Positions 12,705-20,547 of a DNA stretch of 64,000 bases are shown in pieces (the first letter of the stretch is position 1; every line of letters starts with the position of its first letter). Under the pieces are notes generated by a model that saw only the letters and a program-made list of their open reading frames with translations, ran no database searches and was not told where the DNA came from. The stretch spans positions 1-64,000 of the forward strand of contig NZ_JAICBZ010000010.1 of NCBI RefSeq assembly GCF_020179405.1, written 5' to 3'. A program made the position numbers and the translations under genes. Origin of the DNA: Xinfangfangia pollutisoli (GTDB lineage Bacteria > Pseudomonadota > Alphaproteobacteria > Rhodobacterales > Rhodobacteraceae).

Positions 12705-13241
12705 ATGGCCCGGCTGATCCTGCTGAACAAACCCTATGACATGCTTTGCCAATTCACCGATGGCGAGGGCCGCGCGACGCTGGCCGATGTGCTGCCGGTC
12801 AAGGGCGTCTATGCCGCCGGGCGGCTGGACCGCGATTCCGAAGGGCTGGTGGTGCTGACCGATGACGGAAGGCTGCAGGCGCGGATCGCCGATCCCAGGC
12901 ACAAGCTGGAAAAGACCTATCTGGCCCAGGTCGAAGGCCGCCCGGGTCCCGAGGCTTTGGCCGCGCTGGGCAAGGGGGTGATGCTGAAAGACGGCATGAC
13001 CCTGCCCGCCGGCGCCCGTATGGTGGATACGCCCGTATGGTTGTGGCCGCGCGACCCGCCGATCCGGGTGCGCAAGACCGTGCCGGATGCCTGGCTGGAA
13101 CTGACCCTGCGCGAGGGGCGCAACCGCCAGGTGCGGCGGATGTGCGCGGCCGTGGGTCTGCCCTGTCTGCGGCTGATCCGTTGGCGGGTGGGCGATTGGA
13201 CGCTGGACGGGCTGTCGCCCGGCGGTTGGAGAGAGGCATGA
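12705..13241 (+). CDS. rluE: 23S rRNA pseudouridine synthase (RluE-like)
   Basis: 178 residues, the size of single-domain RsuA/RluE-type synthases without the S4 domain. The catalytic aspartate sits in [17 protein letters not shown]. The family's LEKTYLAQV and [12 protein letters not shown] motifs follow. RluE modifies U2457 in E. coli 23S rRNA; by length and motifs this is the best match rather than RsuA. The start at 12705 follows GGCAGGGCC. Its stop overlaps the next ATG (ATGA), so the cupin gene is probably co-translated. Codons around 13013-13040 include two copies of the CGCCCGTATGG motif discussed under findings. Confidence 0.9.
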   Translation: MARLILLNKPYDMLCQFTDGEGRATLADVLPVKGVYAAGRLDRDSEGLVVLTDDGRLQARIADPRHKLEKTYLAQVEGRPGPEALAALGKGVMLKDGMTLPAGARMVDTPVWLWPRDPPIRVRKTVPDAWLELTLREGRNRQVRRMCAAVGLPCLRLIRWRVGDWTLDGLSPGGWREA

Positions 13242-13660
13242 GCGGCACGGCCGAGGCGATCATCGCGGAGTTGAACCTGCAGCCCCATCCCGAGGGTGGC
13301 TGGTATCGCCAGACCTGGCAGGGACCGCTGCGCGACGGCCGCGCCTCGGGCACGGCGATCCTGTTCCTGCTGAAAGCCGGCGAGCGCAGCCATTGGCACC
13401 GAGTCGATGCCGATGAGATCTGGCTCTGGCATGCCGGCGCGCCGCTGATCCTGTCGCTGGGCGAGACCGCGGCCAGCGATCACCGGCTGGGCCCGGCCGT
13501 CCTGGGCGGCGAGCGCCCGCAGATCCTGGTGCCGGCGGGGCATTGGCAGGCCGCGCGCAGCCTGGGCGACTGGACGCTGGTGTCCTGCACCGTCTCGCCC
13601 GGGTTCCGCTTTGAAGGGTTCGAACTGGCCCCACCCGGCTGGACCCTGCCACAGGCCTGA
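13238..13660 (+). CDS. DUF985 (cupin_5) family protein
   Basis: 140 residues. The diagnostic motif is [11 protein letters not shown] near residue 18, followed by cupin strands with [20 protein letters not shown] and a PAGHWQAAR segment. The fold is a small beta-barrel related to yeast YML079w; the biochemical function is not settled, with sugar or nucleotide-sugar binding suggested. It overlaps rluE by four bases and ends 83 bases before rarD. Confidence 0.88.
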   Translation: MSGTAEAIIAELNLQPHPEGGWYRQTWQGPLRDGRASGTAILFLLKAGERSHWHRVDADEIWLWHAGAPLILSLGETAASDHRLGPAVLGGERPQILVPAGHWQAARSLGDWTLVSCTVSPGFRFEGFELAPPGWTLPQA

Positions 13661-13743
13661 CCGCCGCGCCAAAGGCCGCGGCAATTGTAAGGGGCACAAG
13701 TTTGCCGTGGCGGCACCAGGACCGCGGCGCTAAGCCGGAGAGC

Positions 13744-14637
13744 ATGACCGACCCAGCCCATCCCCAGACCGGCGATACCCGCGCGGGCTTTCTGTACGCG
13801 CTTTCGGCCTATCTGCTTTGGGGCTTTCTGCCCCTGTACATGAAGGCGCTGGCCAATGTGCCCGCGGTCGAGGTGATCGCCCATCGGGTGATCTGGTCGG
13901 TGCCGGTGGCGCTGGCGGTGCTGATCTGGCTGAGGCGCACGGCCGATCTGAAAGCCGCGCTGCGCAATCCGCAGATGCTGGCCATGGGCGCGGTGACGGC
14001 GGCGCTGATCTCGGTCAATTGGGGGATCTATGTCTGGGCCATCGGCTCGGGCCATGCGCTGGACGCGGCGCTGGGCTATTACATCAACCCGCTGTTTTCG
14101 ATCTTTCTGGGCGCGGTTCTGCTGGGCGAAAGGCTGCGCGGGCTGCAATGGCTGGCCATCGTCTTTGCGCTGATCGCGGTGGTGATCCTGACGGTCGACT
14201 CGGGCAAGCTGCCCACCGTCGCCATCGCGCTGTTCCTGACCTGGGGCTTCTACGCCTATTTCAAGCGCCGCCTGCCGATCGGCCCCAATCAGGGTTTCGC
14301 GCTGGAAGTGCTGCTGTTGCTGCCCTTCGGCCTGGCCTATGCCGCCTATCTGGGCCTGACCGGCGCGGGGCATTTCCTGATGGGCAGTCCGCGCGATACG
14401 CTGCTGTTGCTGGGCTGCGGCGTGGTCACCGCGGGCCCGCTGATCCTTTATGCCAATGGCGCCAAGGGGCTGACGCTGACCACCATCGCGATCATGCAAT
14501 ATATCGCGCCCACGATGATCTTCCTGACCGCGGTCTTCCTGTTCGGCGAGCCCTTCTCGGCCGGCAAGCTGCTGGGCTTTGCCTTCATCTGGGCCTCGCT
14601 GGCGGTCTATCTGGTCTCGGTCGCGCGGCGCGGCTAA
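13744..14637 (+). CDS. rarD: RarD-type EamA permease
   Basis: 297 residues, about ten helices. The N-terminus GFLYALSAYLLWGFLPLYMK, the segment VEVIAHRVIWSVP and the motif VNWGIYVWAIGSGHALDAAL are distinctive of RarD (named for chloramphenicol sensitivity in Pseudomonas; true substrate unclear). ISVNWGIY and LGYYINPLFS are strongly conserved in this subfamily. The start at 13744 is chosen for GGAGAGC just upstream, leaving out 14 extra in-frame residues. Its last four bases overlap the convergent DUF808 gene. Confidence 0.92.
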   Translation: MTDPAHPQTGDTRAGFLYALSAYLLWGFLPLYMKALANVPAVEVIAHRVIWSVPVALAVLIWLRRTADLKAALRNPQMLAMGAVTAALISVNWGIYVWAIGSGHALDAALGYYINPLFSIFLGAVLLGERLRGLQWLAIVFALIAVVILTVDSGKLPTVAIALFLTWGFYAYFKRRLPIGPNQGFALEVLLLLPFGLAYAAYLGLTGAGHFLMGSPRDTLLLLGCGVVTAGPLILYANGAKGLTLTTIAIMQYIAPTMIFLTAVFLFGEPFSAGKLLGFAFIWASLAVYLVSVARRG

Positions 14638-15608
14638 TGCGCCGCCTTGCGGCCGGTGACCGCGGCCCAAAGCGGGCCGATCACCCGTGTCGCAACCGGG
14701 ATCAGCAGCAGACCCAGCGCAAGACCGCAGATCCCATCCAGCGTGGCCGTCACCCCCCAAGCGACCGCGGCCTGCGCGCCTTCCGGCACCAGATGCGCGG
14801 CTTCTTCGGCAAGGTGGTGGATCGTCTCATAGGGCCAGGCCCAGAGATGGGTGACCTCAAGCCCGTGAATCACGATGCTGCCGCCAACCCAAAGCATGGC
14901 CGCGGTGCCCACGGTGGACAGGAAGGCCATGACCTTGGGCATGGCCTGTACCAGCCCGCGCCCCAACCCGCGCCCGACGCCCGTATGGGCCCTACGCGCC
15001 AGATGCAGCCCGACGTCATCCATCTTCACGATCAGCGCCACCGCGCCATAGACGGCAACGGTGATCATCACCCCGACAATCGCCAGCGTCACCGCCTGCA
15101 GCCAGAAGCTGGGGCTTTCGATCGTCGACAGCGCGATGGTCATGATCTCGGCCGACAGGATGAAATCGGTCTTGATCGCGCCGGCGACCTTCTGTTCTTC
15201 CAGATGCGCGGGATCGGTCTGGGCGTAATCCTCGGCTACGCCCTGATCGGCATGCGGCGCCAGCGCATGCAGCACCTTCTCGGCGCCCTCGAAACACAGA
15301 TAGGCCCCGCCAAGCATCAGCAAGGGCGTGATCGCCTGCGGCAGGGCCCAGTCCAGCGCCAGAAGCCCCGGCAGCAGGAAGATCAGCTTGTTGCGCACCG
15401 ATCCCAGCGCGATGCGCCAGATGATCGGCAATTCGCGCTCGGCCGAAAAGCCATGCACGTATTTCGGCGTCACCGCCGCATCGTCGATCACCACGCCGGC
15501 GGCCTTGGCCCCGGCCTTGGTTGCCGCCGCGGCAATATCGTCGACCGAAGCCGCCGCCACCTTGGCAATCGCCGCCACATCGTCCAGAAGCGCCAGAAGC
15601 CCGCTCAT
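14634..15608 (-). CDS. DUF808 family inner-membrane protein (YedI-like)
   Basis: 324 residues beginning MSGLLALLDDVAAIAKVAAAS, the characteristic DUF808 N-terminus. VTPKYVHGFSAERELPIIWRI and the FEGAEKVLHAL segment are also family hallmarks. About five or six hydrophobic helices follow, and AVAWGVTATLDGICGLALG lies near the C-terminus. Function is unknown; E. coli YedI is an uncharacterised membrane protein. It is divergently transcribed from the first gap gene, with the GTTAGCGC inverted repeats in between, so it might share that regulator. Confidence 0.9.
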   Translation of the reverse strand: MSGLLALLDDVAAIAKVAAASVDDIAAAATKAGAKAAGVVIDDAAVTPKYVHGFSAERELPIIWRIALGSVRNKLIFLLPGLLALDWALPQAITPLLMLGGAYLCFEGAEKVLHALAPHADQGVAEDYAQTDPAHLEEQKVAGAIKTDFILSAEIMTIALSTIESPSFWLQAVTLAIVGVMITVAVYGAVALIVKMDDVGLHLARRAHTGVGRGLGRGLVQAMPKVMAFLSTVGTAAMLWVGGSIVIHGLEVTHLWAWPYETIHHLAEEAAHLVPEGAQAAVAWGVTATLDGICGLALGLLLIPVATRVIGPLWAAVTGRKAAH

Positions 15609-15676
15609 ATGATCCTCGTTCCTGTATCGCTGCCGAGTTAAGCACGTGCGCCGGATTCTGCAAAGCAGCGTCGCCA

Positions 15677-15707
15677 GTTAGCGCAAACACCGGAAGTTTG
15701 CGCTAAC
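15677..15707. promoter_or_regulatory. Inverted pair of GTTAGCGCAAAC operators between DUF808 and gapB
   Basis: GTTAGCGCAAAC (15677-15688) and its exact reverse complement GTTTGCGCTAAC (15696-15707) flank a seven-base spacer. The GCGC-centred half-sites look like a LacI-family operator. From memory they resemble sites of the alphaproteobacterial carbon regulator CceR, which I cannot check here. The pair lies 84-114 bases before the gap ATG. Related sites occur at 16987-17000 and 18146-18157. Confidence 0.6.
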
Positions 15708-15790
15708 ATGCTGATAAGACGTCGCTTTCAGGCTTTGCATACTGTCGCGTACTGGTTAGATCAGCCCTGAAACGCGAAAGGGCTGCACCC

Positions 15791-16792
15791 ATGACCATCA
15801 CCGTCGGAATCAACGGATTTGGCCGGATCGGCCGTTGCACGCTGGCAAGCATCGTCGAATCGAACCGCAATGACGTGCAGGTCGTGGCGATCAATGCGAC
15901 CGGGCCCGTGGAAACCAACGCGCATCTGCTGAAGTACGACTCGGTCCATGGCCGCTTTCCCGGCGTGGTCAAGGTCACCGATGGCGGGCTGGATCTGGGC
16001 CGCGGCCCGATCCGCATGATGTCGACGTACAATCCGCACGAGCTGGACTGGCAGGGCGTCGACGTGGTGATGGAATGCACCGGCAATTTCAACGAACGCA
16101 GCAAGGCCGCCGTGCATCTGGAGCGGGGCGCCAAGCGGGTTCTGGTCTCGGCCCCGGCGAAACATGCTGACAAGACCGTGGTCTATGGCGTCAACCATCG
16201 CAGCCTGACGGCCGAGCATCTGGTCGTGTCGAACGGCAGCTGCACCACCAACTGCCTGGCGCCGCTGGCCAAGGTGCTGAATGACACGATCGGCATCGAA
16301 TCGGGGATCATGACCACGATCCATTCCTATACCGGCGACCAGCCGACGCTGGACCGCCGCCACAAGGATCTGTACCGCGCCCGCGCCGCCGCCATGGCAA
16401 TGATCCCCACCTCGACCGGCGCCGCCAAGGCGATTGCCGAGGTGCTGCCGGAACTGAAGGGCAAGCTGGACGGTTCGGCCATTCGGGTGCCGACGCCGAA
16501 TGTCTCGGCCGTCGATCTGACCTTCATCGCCGAGAAATCCGTGACCGCGCATCAGGTGAACGAGATCGTGCGCGAGGCCTGCGCCGGCTATATGGGCATG
16601 GTCATGGCCTATGACCCCGAGCCCAAGGTGTCGATCGACTTCAATCACACGCCGCAATCCTCTATCTTCGCGCCCGAGCAGACCCGCGTCGTCGGCCGCT
16701 CGGTCCGGGTTCTGGCCTGGTATGACAATGAATGGGGCTTTTCCTGCCGCATGGCCGACGTGGCCGGGGTGATGGGTCGGCTCCTCAACTGA
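15791..16792 (+). CDS. Glyceraldehyde-3-phosphate dehydrogenase, GapB-like
   Basis: 333 residues. It interconverts glyceraldehyde 3-phosphate and 1,3-bisphosphoglycerate. The Rossmann start is INGFGRIGR, the catalytic cysteine is residue 151 in SCTTNCLAP, and the substrate loop is TSTGAAKA. The residue closing the cofactor loop is Ala36 (VAINAT), where NAD-specific enzymes carry Asp. GapB enzymes that use NADP in gluconeogenesis show this change, so an anabolic role is inferred. It is about 85 bases downstream of the inverted GTTAGCGC operators. Its last codons form a hairpin with the next ribosome-binding site. Confidence 0.93.
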   Translation: MTITVGINGFGRIGRCTLASIVESNRNDVQVVAINATGPVETNAHLLKYDSVHGRFPGVVKVTDGGLDLGRGPIRMMSTYNPHELDWQGVDVVMECTGNFNERSKAAVHLERGAKRVLVSAPAKHADKTVVYGVNHRSLTAEHLVVSNGSCTTNCLAPLAKVLNDTIGIESGIMTTIHSYTGDQPTLDRRHKDLYRARAAAMAMIPTSTGAAKAIAEVLPELKGKLDGSAIRVPTPNVSAVDLTFIAEKSVTAHQVNEIVREACAGYMGMVMAYDPEPKVSIDFNHTPQSSIFAPEQTRVVGRSVRVLAWYDNEWGFSCRMADVAGVMGRLLN

Positions 16793-16799
16793 GGAGCCG
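16778..16799 (+). promoter_or_regulatory. RNA hairpin over the gapB stop and the downstream Shine-Dalgarno
   Basis: Nine-base perfect arms CGGCTCCTC (16778-16786) and GAGGAGCCG (16791-16799) enclose an AACT loop. The 3' arm holds GAGGAG, the only ribosome-binding site for the small TTG ORF at 16803, and the gapB TGA sits at the loop edge. There is no T-run, so it is not a classical terminator. A ribosome finishing gapB would melt it, which suggests translational coupling. Confidence 0.6.
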
Positions 16800-16802
16800 C
16801 GC

Positions 16803-16946
16803 TTGCCCGATCGCGTCGCACTTGTCCTGGCGCTGCTGATCGCCGCCTTCATCGCGGGCGATTTTGCCCTGACCGGCGGCGAGACGCTGCTGTTTCTGGT
16901 GCGACGTTTCTTCGACTTGATGGATCATCTGGTATTCTGGGATTGA
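16803..16946 (+). CDS. Small membrane protein between the gap genes (TTG start)
   Basis: 47 residues, MPDRVALVLALLIAAFIAGD at the N-terminus and ending FFDLMDHLVFWD. One predicted helix spans about residues 5-24, followed by a short amphipathic segment with RRFFDLMDHL. The start is a TTG six bases after GAGGAG. I recall similar ~45-residue ORFs beside gap genes in other Rhodobacteraceae, with the same layout of helix, charged stretch and C-terminal FW-type aromatic end. It could sit at the membrane near GAPDH; no function is known. Confidence 0.6.
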   Translation: MPDRVALVLALLIAAFIAGDFALTGGETLLFLVRRFFDLMDHLVFWD

Positions 16947-16986
16947 CCGGGGCAGACTGAGGGGGCATTTGGGCGGGACCGGGCGC

Positions 16987-17000
16987 TGTTAGCGCTATCA
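16987..17000. promoter_or_regulatory. GCGC-centred palindromic operator upstream of gapA
   Basis: TGTTAGCGCTATCA is symmetric at 12 of 14 positions and ends 34 bases before the ATG of the second gap gene. It is the full-palindrome form of the half-sites found at 15677-15707 and 18146-18157, so the same LacI-type regulator probably binds all three. Confidence 0.6.
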
Positions 17001-17034
17001 CCGCCGCCGAACCCATCTCAGCCGGAGGAAGACC

Positions 17035-18042
17035 ATGGTCGTCAAGGTTGCCATCAACGGATTTGGCCGGATCGGCCGCAATGTCCTGCGCGCGATCATC
17101 GAATCGGGCCGGACCGATATTCAGGTCGTGGCGATCAACGACCTGGGCCCGGTCGAGACCAATGCCCATCTGTTGCGCTTCGATTCCGTCCATGGCCGGT
17201 TCCCGGTCGAGGTGACGACGGGCGCCGACTGGATCGATGTCGGCCGCGGGCCGATGCAGGTGACCGCGATCAAGGCGCCGGCCGAACTGCCCTGGGGCGA
17301 TGTCGACATCGTTCTGGAATGCACCGGCATCTTCACCTCGAAAGAGAAATGCCTGGCGCATCTCGAGAATGGCTCGAAGCGGGTGCTGATCTCGGCCCCG
17401 GGCGATGGCGCCGACAAGACCGTGGTCTATGGCGTGAACCATGACACGCTGACCAAGGACGATCTGGTGGTGTCGAACGCCTCTTGCACCACCAATTGCC
17501 TGGTGCCGGTGGCGAAGGTTCTGCATGACGGGCTGGGGATCGAGAAGGGTCTGATGACCACGATCCATTCCTATACCGGCGACCAGCCCACGCTGGACAC
17601 GCTGCACAAGGATCTGTACCGCGCCCGCGCCGCGGCGCTGTCGATGATCCCGACCTCGACCGGGGCGGCCAAGGCGGTGGGGCTGGTGCTGCCCGAGTTG
17701 AAGGGCAAGCTCGACGGGTTCTCGCTGCGGGTGCCGACGCCGAATGTGTCGGTCGTGGATCTGAAATTCATCGCCAAGCGTCCGACCAGCAAGGAAGAGA
17801 TCAACGACATCATCCGCGCCGCCGCCGATGGCGACGGGCCGCTGAAGGGTATTCTCGGCTATACCGATTTCAAGAATGTCTCGTCCGACTTCAACCACGA
17901 TCCCCGCTCGTCGATCTTCCATACCGAGAAGACCACGGTGATGGACGGCACCTTCGTGTCGGTCCTGTCCTGGTATGACAATGAATGGGGCTTCTCGTGC
18001 CGTATGGCCGATACGGCCGTTGCGATGGGCAAGCTGATCTGA
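17035..18042 (+). CDS. gap: Glyceraldehyde-3-phosphate dehydrogenase, NAD-type (type I)
   Basis: 335 residues, a close paralogue of the gene at 15791-16792. Cys151 is in SCTTNCLVP. The cofactor loop ends VAINDL with Asp36, the residue that binds the adenosine ribose of NAD and excludes NADP, so this is the likely glycolytic enzyme. [29 protein letters not shown] and the C-terminal [15 protein letters not shown] are standard. GGAGGAAGACC precedes the ATG. A palindromic operator lies 35-48 bases upstream, and a strong terminator follows, so it can be transcribed independently of its neighbour. Confidence 0.96.
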   Translation: MVVKVAINGFGRIGRNVLRAIIESGRTDIQVVAINDLGPVETNAHLLRFDSVHGRFPVEVTTGADWIDVGRGPMQVTAIKAPAELPWGDVDIVLECTGIFTSKEKCLAHLENGSKRVLISAPGDGADKTVVYGVNHDTLTKDDLVVSNASCTTNCLVPVAKVLHDGLGIEKGLMTTIHSYTGDQPTLDTLHKDLYRARAAALSMIPTSTGAAKAVGLVLPELKGKLDGFSLRVPTPNVSVVDLKFIAKRPTSKEEINDIIRAAADGDGPLKGILGYTDFKNVSSDFNHDPRSSIFHTEKTTVMDGTFVSVLSWYDNEWGFSCRMADTAVAMGKLI

Positions 18043-18069
18043 GCCGATCCGGACCTGACCCGACCGGAC

Positions 18070-18097
18070 AGGGGCGCTTCGGCGCCCCTTCATTTTT
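18070..18097 (+). terminator. Rho-independent terminator of gap
   Basis: An eight-base stem AGGGGCGC/GCGCCCCT closed by a TTCG tetraloop, followed by TCATTTTT. It starts 27 bases after the gap stop and is one of the clearest terminators in the window. Confidence 0.85.
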
Positions 18098-18145
18098 GCG
18101 CAAGCCATGCACCAGGCGCAATGCCGCAGTGCAGCAATCAGGGTT

Positions 18146-18157
18146 GTTTGCGCTAAC
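18146..18157. promoter_or_regulatory. GTTTGCGCTAAC operator upstream of the DUF1127 gene
   Basis: The 12-mer is identical to the right half of the inverted pair at 15696-15707. It lies 56-67 bases before the ATG of the miniprotein at 18213, and suggests that the miniprotein belongs to the same regulon as the two gap genes. Confidence 0.5.
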
Positions 18158-18212
18158 GGAATGGCCCATCTTCTGGTCATGCGGAACAGAACCCGCATGA
18201 AAGGATGATACC

Positions 18213-18377
18213 ATGATCACGATGATCGAAAGCTGGAAGGAAGCCGCGCGCAAGCGGGCGCTTTACCGCCGGACCCGTGACGAGATCGCCCGCCTGCCCA
18301 AGGCCGTGGCCTGGGATCTTGCGATCTCGCCCAGCGATGCGGAACGTCTGGCCCGCGAAGCCGTCTACGGCCGCTGA
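18213..18377 (+). CDS. DUF1127 family miniprotein
   Basis: 54 residues: MITMIESWKEAARKRALYRR, then TRDEIARLPKAVAWDLAISP and SDAERLAREAVYGR. The second half has the helix-turn-helix-like DUF1127 core (a basic helix, then an acidic/hydrophobic stretch ending in x-D-[LI]-x-I-x-x-S-D). AAGGATGATACC is a good ribosome-binding site. In alphaproteobacteria such proteins are small RNA-binding or stress-linked factors affecting RNA turnover and phosphate or carbon metabolism; that role is known for relatives only. A GTTTGCGCTAAC operator is upstream and a terminator follows. Confidence 0.8.
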   Translation: MITMIESWKEAARKRALYRRTRDEIARLPKAVAWDLAISPSDAERLAREAVYGR

Positions 18378-18416
18378 TCCTCAGCGACCGCCGAACAATT
18401 CCGACGGTAAGATGCG

Positions 18417-18437
18417 GGGGGCCTCTGGCCCCCTTTT
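18417..18437 (+). terminator. Terminator after the DUF1127 gene
   Basis: Seven-base arms GGGGGCC/GGCCCCC with a three-base loop TCT, followed by TTTT, 40 bases past the stop. It also sits just before the coaD stop on the other strand and may protect both transcripts. Confidence 0.7.
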
Positions 18438-18440
18438 GCA

Positions 18441-18935
18441 TCAGCGCCGCAGCCGCTCGGTCAGGGCCTCGACCACCGGCGGGGTCACGAAGCGCGAGAC
18501 GTCACCGCCCAGCCGGGCGATTTCCTTGACCAGTTTCGACGCGATGGCCTGGCGCCGCGCATCGGCCATCAGGAACACCGTCTCGACCGAGGAATCCAGC
18601 GCCCGGTTCATGCCAACCATCTGGAATTCATATTCGAAATCCGCCACGGCCCGCAGGCCGCGGATGATGATTCCCGCGCCCACATCCTGGGCGCAGTTGA
18701 TCAGCAGATTCTCGAACGGATGCACGACGATCTCGCCGCCGGTGCGGGCGACGATCTCGGCGCATTCGGCCTCGATCATGGCGACGCGCTCTTCCAGGGT
18801 GAAAAGCGGCCCCTTGTCGCGGTTGATCGCCACCCCGATCACCAGCCGGTCGACCAGCGCCATGGCGCGCTGGATGATGTCGATATGCCCCAGCGTTACC
18901 GGATCGAAGGTTCCCGGATAAAGGCCGATGCGCAT
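18441..18935 (-). CDS. coaD: Phosphopantetheine adenylyltransferase
   Basis: 164 residues with the start at 18935 (MRIGLYPGTFD), which follows GGGGGGAC; an in-frame ATG eight codons upstream gives a non-family extension. It transfers AMP from ATP to 4'-phosphopantetheine, the fourth step of coenzyme A synthesis. The nucleotidyltransferase motif is GTFDPVTLGHIDII (T/H-x-G-H), with RDKGPLFTLEERV, IIRGLRAVADFEYEFQM and the late FVTPPVVEAL segment. Single-gene transcription unit, convergent with the DUF1127 gene. Confidence 0.96.
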   Translation of the reverse strand: MRIGLYPGTFDPVTLGHIDIIQRAMALVDRLVIGVAINRDKGPLFTLEERVAMIEAECAEIVARTGGEIVVHPFENLLINCAQDVGAGIIIRGLRAVADFEYEFQMVGMNRALDSSVETVFLMADARRQAIASKLVKEIARLGGDVSRFVTPPVVEALTERLRR

Positions 18936-19045
18936 GTATTGTCCCCCCTGCCCGCCCATGCGGCAGTTGCACGCAACAATATTGCGCCGGCCCTTGCAAG
19001 GGTGATTTCGCCGCAGTGCGGAATCTTCGGCCGGCGCAGAGGCGG

Positions 19046-19480
19046 TCAGAAGCCCTTGATCATGCCTTCCAGCGCGTCCTTTTCGGCATGCAATTCCTCA
19101 AGCCGCGCCTTGACCACATCGCCGATCGAGATCAGCCCGACCATCTGGCCGCCTTCCATCACCGGCATGTGGCGGAACCGGCCATCGGTCATCTTTTCCA
19201 GCACGGCATCGGTCTGGTCGCCGCGGGCGCAGGTCACCAGACGGCTGGTCATCACCGTCTCGACCCGGTCGGTCAGGCAGGTCGGGCCGCGCCGGCCCAG
19301 TTCGCGCACGATGTCGCGTTCCGACAGGATGCCCGCTGCATGTCTGCCGTCGCCGGACACGACCACCGCACCGATGCGCTTTTGCGACAACAGCGCCACC
19401 GCATCGGACAGAGTTGCACCCGGAGCGATGGTGACCACCGCCTGTTCGGGCTTGGATTTCAGGATCTGGCTGACAAGCAT
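19046..19480 (-). CDS. CBS-domain pair protein
   Basis: 144 residues consisting almost wholly of two CBS motifs, each with the conserved G-I-[LV]-S-x-x-D pattern (AAGILSERDIVRELG and MVGLISIGDVVKARL). GGAGGAAACCC directly precedes the ATG at 19480, so the five upstream in-frame residues were left out. Stand-alone CBS pairs bind adenosine nucleotides or SAM and act as energy or redox sensors on partner enzymes; the partner here is unknown. The C-terminal helix (LEELHAEKDALEGMIKGF) is typical of the small alphaproteobacterial members. Confidence 0.88.
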   Translation of the reverse strand: MLVSQILKSKPEQAVVTIAPGATLSDAVALLSQKRIGAVVVSGDGRHAAGILSERDIVRELGRRGPTCLTDRVETVMTSRLVTCARGDQTDAVLEKMTDGRFRHMPVMEGGQMVGLISIGDVVKARLEELHAEKDALEGMIKGF

Positions 19481-19521
19481 GGGTTTCCTCCGCAATTCCC
19501 ACTTGTCAGATCAAGGCTTTG

Positions 19522-20445
19522 TCATGGGGGCGAGTCTGTCAAGACCGACCTTTGGGCGAGGGCCTCCAGCCGCTGCATTTCCGCCCGGCATTCGCGGATC
19601 AGCGCCTCGGCGAAGCCGGTCAGCCGGGCCACGCGCGTGTCCTCGGCGTGACGGATCAGCCAGAAGCTGCGGCGCAGGCGGATCTGCTCGGGCAGGACGC
19701 GCAGCAGTTCGGGCGCCGATGGCAGGGCGAAATCATGCACCACGCCCAGGCCCGCGCCCTGGCGCAGGAAATTCAGCTGCACCGAGACCGAGTTCGACGA
19801 ATAACTGACCGGCGGGGCGCCGATTTCGGCCAGGTAATCCAGTTCCTTGTCGAAGATCAGATCGGGGATGTAGCCGACAAAGCTTTGCCGTTGCAGATCT
19901 TCGGCCACCCGGACCGGATGGCGTGCCAGCCAGTCGCGGCTGGCGGCCAGGCTCAGATGGTAGTCGGTCAGCTTCTGCACCGTCAGCCGCCCGGTCTCGG
20001 GGCGCGAGACGCCGATCGCCATGTCGGCTTCGCGTTTCGACAGGTTGAACAGGCGCGGCAGGGCGACCAGCTGTACCTCGAGCCCCGGATTGGCGGCGAC
20101 GATCCGGGTCAGCACCTGCGGCAGCAGGTAATTCGCGCAGCCATCCGGCGCGCCCAGCCGGATCTGACCCGACAGCCCGCCGCCGGCCCCTGCCCCGGCC
20201 AGCCGGCCCATCGCCGCCAGCGCCGCCGCCTCGGCCCGTTCGGCATCGGGCACCAGCCGCGCCCCGGCCTCGGTCAGCGCATAGCCCTGCGGGCCCTTGA
20301 CGAACAGCCTTGTGCCAAGCGCCGCCTCCAGCCGCGCCACCCGCCGGCCGACCGTGGCCGGGTCGATCCGCAGCAGCCGCCCCGCCCCCGACAGGCTTTC
20401 CCCGCGCGCCACGCCCAGGAAGATCCGCAGATCGTCCCAATCCAT
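19522..20445 (-). CDS. LysR-family transcriptional regulator
   Basis: 307 residues. The winged helix-turn-helix occupies the first 60 residues (MDWDDLRIFLGVARGESLSG, then VGRRVARLEAALGTRLF), followed by a substrate-binding domain. The opening MDWDDLR...VGRRVARLE is seen in regulators of the VpeA/ClcR-unlike branch that sit next to dehydrogenases. It is divergent from mmsA with 102 bases between the starts, so it very likely controls mmsA. The effector could be an intermediate of valine or inositol breakdown. AAAGGATCCGGGG precedes the ATG. Confidence 0.9.
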   Translation of the reverse strand: MDWDDLRIFLGVARGESLSGAGRLLRIDPATVGRRVARLEAALGTRLFVKGPQGYALTEAGARLVPDAERAEAAALAAMGRLAGAGAGGGLSGQIRLGAPDGCANYLLPQVLTRIVAANPGLEVQLVALPRLFNLSKREADMAIGVSRPETGRLTVQKLTDYHLSLAASRDWLARHPVRVAEDLQRQSFVGYIPDLIFDKELDYLAEIGAPPVSYSSNSVSVQLNFLRQGAGLGVVHDFALPSAPELLRVLPEQIRLRRSFWLIRHAEDTRVARLTGFAEALIRECRAEMQRLEALAQRSVLTDSPP

Positions 20446-20456
20446 CCCCGGATCCT

Positions 20457-20470
20457 TTGCGTTTATGCAA
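20457..20470. promoter_or_regulatory. Candidate LysR-type operator between the LysR gene and mmsA
   Basis: TTGCGTTTATGCAA is a TTGC-N6-GCAA dyad lying 12-25 bases from the regulator start and about 78 bases from the mmsA start. It has the interrupted-palindrome (T-N11-A-like) form bound by LysR proteins. A related sequence CGCATTTCCGCAAG occurs about 40 bases closer to mmsA. Confidence 0.4.
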
Positions 20471-20547
20471 GACTGATTTGGAGTATTGCCGCTTTCCTAC
20501 GCATTTCCGCAAGGGTAAAACCGATGCAGATGCACGGGAGGTTTGCG

